DNA of 64,000 bases from Lunularia cruciata. Lineage: Eukaryota; Streptophyta; Marchantiopsida; Lunulariales; Lunulariaceae. The position numbers were made by a program, and so were the translations under genes. Location of the stretch: contig OX419755.1 of the NCBI GenBank assembly GCA_948567375.1, positions 59,407,945 to 59,471,944 on the forward strand. The letters are read 5' to 3'. This document shows, in pieces, positions 57,152 to 64,000 of the stretch (the first letter of the stretch is position 1; each line of letters starts with the position of its first letter). The notes under the pieces are model-generated. The model made no database searches. It was not told where the DNA came from and saw only the letters and a program-made list of their open reading frames with translations.

Positions 57152-60100
57152 CGCAATATTCTACGGAATATTCGTCGATGTAGATTCCTGACCTGGTCCT
57201 ACAGACCCCGCGCGGGCATGGAATGGATTATTGGCACCAGTAGTAGGGAAGACTTTTTGCACGCAGTTCACCAGCAGAACGAAGTTTCGGCAACTGTAGA
57301 TCGGGTCAATCGGACTTAAAAGCCCCTCTTCTCTTCTCTTCTCTTCTCTCCTTCCTTCCTTCCTCCTACTGTACTTTCCCGTTCACCCTAACTACTACGC
57401 TTCCTGCCGTCCATCCGTTTGCCCTTCCGGCAACTTCTTCTTCAAGTCCCCCCGACCTAACCCACCCGGGTAGGACACTCGGTGTGACTATTTCCGACTA
57501 CGTTGTGCCCTTTTTTCCCTCCTACAGTGTCAACAACCAACCAGCTCCTTGTCTGTCTGTACCTTGACATTGTCTCCGGTGTTCCTTCGACTCTTTTAGC
57601 CCAGTGTTGTTGAAAAGAAGTCGCCATTCTCTACGAAAACGACTCCTCATTGTACATATATGAGTATTCTTGCATGACCCAAATGAAATGAAGAATGAGA
57701 ATAGGACCCATTTCCTCGGGAGGTTTGCTGCAGATCTGCAGATAGGACGGAATCTCATTCAGGTAGGTCCTCGATAGATTTGATATAAGTTTCGGTTTGC
57801 ACGCCTTGGATCATGTTCTGCATAGCCTTTCTTCTTTATTTTCAAACTCAGACTACGCTACCTATCTCCACATGACCCTATAAAGTTGGGAGCTTCTTAT
57901 TGAAGTTCATGATAGACTCGTGTAGTTCTTAGTTCTACTGGGCTCATTTGTAATTGGACAGTCTTACAATTTTTTTTGAGCTAGTTTCATTTTCAAAATG
58001 TGTAAGGTATTGTTTTAAGTTTCATTTATACATTCAAATGGCTACTTATGTTAATGTATAAATTAGTGTACATTGATACAAGAAACTTCCTAATGTCTAA
58101 CTGGCTAGATAGCACCGATATATGAACATAACTGAATGCCAAGTTGCCCCTGTTGTATAAAGTAAATCTTATTTTCATCTCTTTTTGCTCTTTCATCAAC
58201 TATTGCGTGTTCAGATATAAACCAGTTTGCGTGGCAAAGTCAACATACTTTAAGAGCAAGCGATAGAGTTTGACTCAGGTTTCAGATGCTTCTGATATGT
58301 GTTTAAATAAAGTCTTATCCAACACATGGAAAGCATCTTCTGGATTTCACTTGGAAAGGTGAAAAAACAAAAACTTCAAATGGGTCCTCAACAAGAAATT
58401 GGTTCCTTTGTATATCTATTTTACTCGATGGTAAAAGCAGCATCTTAGATTGAAACATTCAACAATATGCATTTAAATGCTCGGTGATAAGGGCAATATA
58501 CATATCGATAGGATTTGATGTGATTTATCTTTAAGCTATTGGTGAAGATCATAAAATATAATTAATTTGTAATTCAAGTCATTATAGTAAGTCTACAAGG
58601 TTTAGATCCTGACTGGGCTCGAAACAAATGAAGCCCGCAGTAAAATATTACCAATTAAATGTCGTGGCCCTTTGAATGCCCAAACAGGCTTTACTTGTAA
58701 TAATCTCTCTCCCAAAAGTGTATTAGAAATGTTTTTTTTCTACTTCTATTACTAAATTGTCCATAAAAGAGTATCTGCATAGACACACTTCTATTTTATT
58801 ACCTGCTCAACTAACTAAGGGCAAAATTTGCCAGAATGAAACTTTGTATGCACTCAATCAAACAGCGAAAGACTAAAAGTCTCCATGGGCTTTGATTAGA
58901 TTGTGCCTTTTTCTTTGCTTCAAATACATCCTTCAGCAATAAGCAACGGAGTACAATAATATTAAACATGAACACTTCAGAAAGTACAAATAAATTTAAC
59001 TCTTTCTTGACATCGAGATGGAACAAACGACATTCTTGCCAGCCGCCCATTTATTTGCAAAATTATCATCGGACCGATATTACTCTATCAAGTTCAGCAA
59101 ATCCAAACATTAAAGTACTGAAGGGACCCCGAAAATGGTCGAGGAATACAACACAGTGCAGCGAAAGGGAAGCTACAGCAGAATTATAAGGGCTGGAAGG
59201 GGCAGATGTCACGCAGAGGAAGGCCTACTACTGTACGAAGAGAGAAAGAAGCATATTGGAAGGTAAAAGACAGGAGAATAAGATTTGGCACAGAAGTCTT
59301 CGTCGCTTGATTCTTCTTCGCCTTCTTCTTCGTTCGTCGTTGTTCCCACCGGCCAGAGAGGAGAAACGACTATGACTTGTTCTACTGTAGATTTAGGTTC
59401 AGGCGTTTAGGAGCTGGCTGGTTTGGTTACTGACTGTGAGTGAAGAACGCTAGTAGGGAGGGACGAGGGAGGGAACTCTCGTGTGTACGCAGAATGTTAT
59501 CTGGACGACGAGATGATGGTTCTAGACGCCTGTGATTGTGATTGAGCTTGAGGCCGGGGATCTTGGAGCGATATATCGACTTGAACTAGGACGAGGAAGA
59601 CTAGGATGACTATGTAATGTTCTTAACTTTCCCTGCTGCTGCTTCTTCCTCTTCTCCTTTCCTTTTCTCTGTCCGTGCACTTGACAATTAGCGTTGCGAT
59701 CGAGCGATGCATATTTGCGCGCCTCGCACTTCTTATCTGAAACCTGTAGAGTCCTCTCTTTGTCTCATGTTTCTCATCCTGCCATTGTCACCTCTCCTCT
59801 CCCCTAGTATGTAGGGTCTTCTGGCATTTTTCGATTTCATCGTTTATGTAGCTCGAGCCCATGAATTGTAGTAGCTTTTTCTTAATGGGATCATAGGAGT
59901 CCGCGTGGTAATTTTTGTTTATTCGTTAGTTTCCTGCTGGAATTTTTATGATTTTCATACAGCAGTTGGAAGATTATTCTTTTGTCTGAGTGTATATTTT
60001 CAGCTCAGTCAGCTTCGTATGCAAAACACGTGACGTTCAGCAGTCAATTTAAGATTCCTTTACAGCCCATGCCTCCTGTGGTCTCTCGCGTTGGAACCCT

Positions 60101-60915
60101 GCGCGAATGTGAAAGATTGTGCCAATTGTTATGTTCTTGCAGCTTCATTCTTAGTCAGAGCTGATCACGATCGGACTCCGTCCGCTTGCTCTTACTGTAT
60201 TATTGTAGTTGCTCTGCATCTTGGTTGTACTGTTGACCTTCATAACTCTGAGCAGTGAGAAATATTATACTTCTGGTTTTAGTTTATATGACATGCCACC
60301 CTGATGCTTGAAGGCCTGCGTTGGTGTTGGTCATAGTTTGATTGTTGATTGTTGATGTTGTTGATTGTTGATGAGAAAAGATCGTTGATGTTATAATAAC
60401 TGGTCTTTGCACACTCCTGTAATGCGATAGACTGCAGGACCGAGGGTGGAGCAGAAAGACCAGCGTACGAAGAATCGGAGTACCACATGCGCAGAGTAGG
60501 GAACAGATGGTTTAGGACTGGAGACTGGTCGATATGATCGTATGGTGGGGAGAAGCAGCAGAGACAACAGATTTTTAGGATATTCTCAGGAGTCGCCTTT
60601 GGGGGAATGAGCGCTACGCTAACTCACCAATGGATGAATCTGCCAAAATGAGCTTTACGAATTAGGCGCCGGAGCGGGAGATTGGAAGAGGATGAGCGAC
60701 TAAGCCAATGCAAGGCGGGATGCCAGAGTTTCATTTACCGGCAAATTCTTTTTCACATTACATCGACTCCTCTATTCTTCTAGGCTCCCTTCCACCTGAT
60801 CCCAAACTTCTGTTTTGCTTGCATTCCCGGGTAAGGAGACATAGGAAGCTAACTGTAGCTTAGCTTCAAACTTTTTAGTCTAGTCACTCAATCGAAAGTC
60901 ACTGGTATTCAGGAA
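57152..60915. promoter_or_regulatory. Divergent intergenic region BGAL17-like / PSI1-like
   Basis: This 3.8-kb region separates two head-to-head genes. A pyrimidine tract with CTTCT and CCTT units lies at 57,326-57,364 near the galactosidase start and is likely its 5' UTR or core promoter. The middle (57,950-59,000) is AT-rich without genes. The part from about 59,250 to 60,900 is CpG-richer with CT-rich runs (59,320-59,350, 59,635-59,670) and is probably the long 5' UTR, perhaps with an intron, of the PSI1-like gene. A short TTGATTGTTGATGTTG repeat lies at 60,338-60,372. Confidence 0.5.
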
Positions 60916-63900
60916 ATGGGTGCCCTCTGCTCAAGATCACTCTCAGCAGTTGAGGAAAACTTTGATGAAGATGGAGCAAGGAACGCGAAACATGAAGCTA
61001 AGGTAGAAAAGCCGGATGGGCATGTGGTACAGTCAAAGACGGGAATAGCATTAAACCCTCCAATAGCAGTTATACTTCCTCGAGCAGATAAGGAGGAGAA
61101 GAAGGAGAAAAAGCTAGTAAGGCTTCTTTCTGATAAGGCCAGGAATGCCAAGACAAAGACTTCAACAGCTGCTAAGAAGACTGGTCAAAAGGTGTTCCAT
61201 CTTGATTCCTCTCTCATTTCACACGAGCAATTTTTTTGCAATCATTGCGTTCTCTTTTTCTCCGTAAGCAGTGTGCTCTGAGGCTGGATACGCTATATTT
61301 CGACTAGTATTCTGGTACGAGGTAGTGGTTTTGGTGAGGGAACTGTGGCGCTGTCAGGTAAGGGTTCGGATTGTAGGACCTCGAGTAGAGGGACGTATTA
61401 GACTAGACAGTTTCCGACAGCCGCACTTCTATTTAAAATATTGAACCCTTGGATTACGCATCCTATCGGTGTATGTAAGTACCAAAACACAGGCACGGTG
61501 GGCACATGAGGATTCTCCTGTTTGGAGCAGAAAGGTTCGCAAAGTGATAGAGAAGAAGTTATACTTGATACCAACCGAAACCAAATGAAGGGTACTAGAA
61601 TGTGTAGCCATGTTCTGCCACTAGTTGACAACGTGCGTAGAGACCGGACAAGGGCAGTGTCGTAGAATCTTAGTTGGAAGGTGCCCTTAACAGCCGAAAC
61701 GTGGACTGTACATGCTGCAGCATCTCAGTCTATTCTTTTGAACCAGGAAGAACCTTCTCGCTGAGTGTGTTTCAGCTTTGGGATATTCTGTTTGTCCTCT
61801 TGTACGTCCCCAGTTTTTACACCAAACTCTTGGTGAAGATTAGAGCCACTACTGCCTTCCTTAATTTGTGGATTACTGGGGATCAGATTTACTTTTGCAC
61901 GATCCGATGCAGAAGAGTTTCTTGAAGTTCGGAACTAAGTCGAAATAAAGCTCGATTACCACGCAAATATCTTCTCTGAGCTCCATTTCTTCCCTCAATC
62001 TTTAGTCACGGGGAATGGCGGGTTGCTCCGTGAGTTAGACATGAATATGTTGCTCCGTTGAGTTAGACATGTCAACAACTTGTTTGTACATTCTCTTCTA
62101 AGTTCCATTCACGTTTCCTGTTCCCCTGCCACAGGCTACGCCTGATCTTTCGAGCCTTGGGGGTTTTGCAGCTCTGTTACAGGTCTGGTATTTATACATT
62201 TACGTCCATCTTCTCTCAATCAGCATTGCATTTTCCTTCAAATTCTAATCTGTATCACATAAAGACAGCATAAGCGGTAGCTAACCACTGCTGTTGAACA
62301 GGTGTCAGAAGTGGGTTCCCTCATCGGAAGGGCCGGAACTGCTGGCTTTGGGAAAGCGGTGGAAGCCCTCGATACATTTGGCAGTAGCATAACTAATCTT
62401 GGCGGCGGCTTTAGTGCGGGAGTGGCACCCAAGGGCAATAAAATCGAGATATTGTCGTTTGAAGTGGCCAACACGATAGTCAAAGGCTCAAACTTGAAGC
62501 AATCTTTGTCAAACGAAGACTTGAGGTTCCTGAAGGAGGAGATACTGGTTTCTGAAGGCGTTCAACGTTTAGTATCGCAGGACGTCCAAGAATTGTTGAG
62601 AATTGCCGCAGCAGACAAGAGGTTGTTACTACCTTCGGTTCGAAGTTTCAGAGCTTTCCGCTTGGACAGAACGTCTCTTGTTATTCAAGTGGTTGGAATA
62701 TTCTGTACCATATACGGACCGTTTGAGCATCAGAACATTGTCTTGGGGTTTGGGTTTCGTTTTAGGCTTCTTAGGTATTGATTGATAGCAAGATAATTCT
62801 TCTTAGTTAGCCGATCATCTGATAAAGGGACTCACTAGACATCTAATTGAGGAAGGAGGTCTTGCGTGGCAGTGGATCTGGTTATACCTTTGGATTTCTT
62901 CAATATCCTATGGAGATCTTCTTCATGCATTCTGTGACCAAGATTTAGACTGAAGCTTTAGTGGCACGGATGTCTCACTTGCAGGGAAGAATTGAGGATA
63001 TTTGCTGGAGAGGTTGTCAGATTTGGTAATCATTGCCAGGACCCGCAGTGGCATCGACTCGATCGTATATTCAACAAGTATTGTCACTTATACCGTCTTC
63101 TATAGAATCAAATAACATCAGCAATTTGGCAATTTGGCAGTCAAGAATATTACTTCAAACATCATCAGAAGGCGTTAAGCTTGTTATTGTCACGAAGGGT
63201 GGCTCAGCCATATACGTGGTGTCCTGATTGACGGCATGATACTTTGTGCAGATTGGGAACCGAGGAATTGACCATCCCTCATCAAAGTAAAGAAGAAGCT
63301 GATGCGGAGATGAATAATTTGATGAACCTTGCACAATATACAGCAGTATGTACCCACATGTCTCACTAGCTTGTTTGGAGTGTTTGTCGCTAGCCAATTA
63401 TGGCAGGGAGCAGAGCGAAGCAACCCTACATAGCAATGCTTCTGAATGCCCCTGTTCCTGACGTATTTGTTCTATAAAAGAGAGTGTGATGTATCCTCTC
63501 TCGTTATGATTGTTTAGTATTTACGTCGGGAATTGCACTGCGCCTCTTGCTTGCTACAGGAGCTTTACCATGAATTGCACGCGCTGGATAGATTTGAGAT
63601 GGATCTTCGCAGGAAGATACAAGAAGAGGAGCTATTTAGTGGTCCACATAGAGGTGAGCAGACATTTTTGAAGGTAAAAGAATCGGATGCTTCATCAGAT
63701 TGCACGATAGCTTGACATTTAGTACAATGTTTCTACTGCTATCCTTTGACTTCGGATTGGACTAAATTGCCTCCTACTACAGCATTACCAAGGGAAAATA
63801 CTCCAGAATATTTCATGCTATCGTTATAGAAGCTGGGCGTTCTTTTCGTGCTTGCTAAGATCTCATTCGGATGGATTTGCTTTGGATCCATGCTACTGTG

Positions 63901-64000
63901 ACTGTCCTTTCAACAACTGGAACGCTTGCTACCTCTCATAAGAGATCCGCTCATATTGCCGTGGGCTTCCTTCAGGGGAGACCATTGCTATATTAAGAAA
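60916..64000 (+). CDS. PSI1-like protein with DUF3475 (and expected DUF668), 5' part
   Basis: Plant-specific family including PSK SIMULATOR 1 of Arabidopsis, linked to growth control at the plasma membrane. Exons: 60916-61191, 62135-62182, 62302-62621, 62985-63077, 63252-63345, 63560-63653 and 63976 to beyond 64000; phases agree. Seen: an N-terminal MGALCSRS suited to N-myristoylation (Gly2) and palmitoylation (Cys5), a Lys-rich stretch in exon 1, then the DUF3475 segment KIEILSFEVANTIVKGSNL through LLRIAAADKR, VVRFGNHCQDPQWHRLDR, and AQYTAELYHELHALDRFEMD. The DUF668 part would follow in later exons outside the window. The start is the first ATG of the frame with the myristoylation signal. 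The 3' end is cut by the window. Confidence 0.88.

Overview
The window is nuclear DNA of a land plant. The genes are split into many small exons with GT-AG introns of about 100-600 bp and match plant families (TOP3A, BGAL17, PSI1-like DUF3475 protein, a MAT2B-like reductase). Gene style and the retrotransposon type suggest a bryophyte such as a moss; this assignment is low confidence.

Left half (1-30,015): a nest of decayed Ty3/Gypsy LTR retrotransposons of one family, almost free of CpG and full of stops at former Gln, Trp and Arg codons. TE-1 (+, 5' end outside the window) runs to about 8,870. TE-2 (+) starts at about 9,276, is interrupted inside gag at 12,205, and resumes at 24,167 to end near 30,012. 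TE-3 (-, 12,206-24,166) is the interrupting element, flanked by TAGTG/TGGTG. Smaller insertions sit inside them: a solo LTR with a perfect TAGGG target duplication in TE-1 (2,051-2,666), a related solo LTR in TE-2 (25,338-26,083, reversed), another LTR-like insertion in TE-3 (19,292-about 19,980), and a 3.2-kb unidentified insertion in TE-3 with 51-bp and 102-bp tandem repeats that read as a coiled coil.

The most interesting point is the gene content of this Gypsy family: gag - protease - a C5 DNA cytosine methyltransferase domain - reverse transcriptase - RNase H - integrase - a PHD-finger-like domain. Methyltransferase motif I and motif IV can be read in all three copies. Motifs VI, VIII and IX/X can be read in two. 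The PHD ligand pattern is clear in two copies and residual in the third. A retroelement carrying both a DNA methylation writer and a histone-tail-reader type finger is unusual.

Transition (30,015-34,356): AT-rich DNA with a fossil of a non-LTR-type reverse transcriptase on the minus strand (around 31,370-31,620), a degenerate duplication, then the 3' flank of the first gene.

Right half (34,357-64,000): five housekeeping-type genes. TOP3A (-, 24 exons, 957 aa) encodes DNA topoisomerase III alpha with two C-terminal CCHC knuckles. It is divergent from a single-exon aldo-keto reductase (+, 350 aa). Next are a six-exon MAT2B/RmlD-like NAD(P)-binding protein (+, 322 aa) and a 19-exon GH35 beta-galactosidase of the BGAL17 type (-). 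The last is the 5' part of a DUF3475/DUF668 PSI1-like gene (+), cut by the window end. No operon-like logic is expected. TOP3A/AKR and BGAL17/PSI1-like are head-to-head pairs sharing intergenic promoter regions of about 1.4 kb and 3.8 kb.
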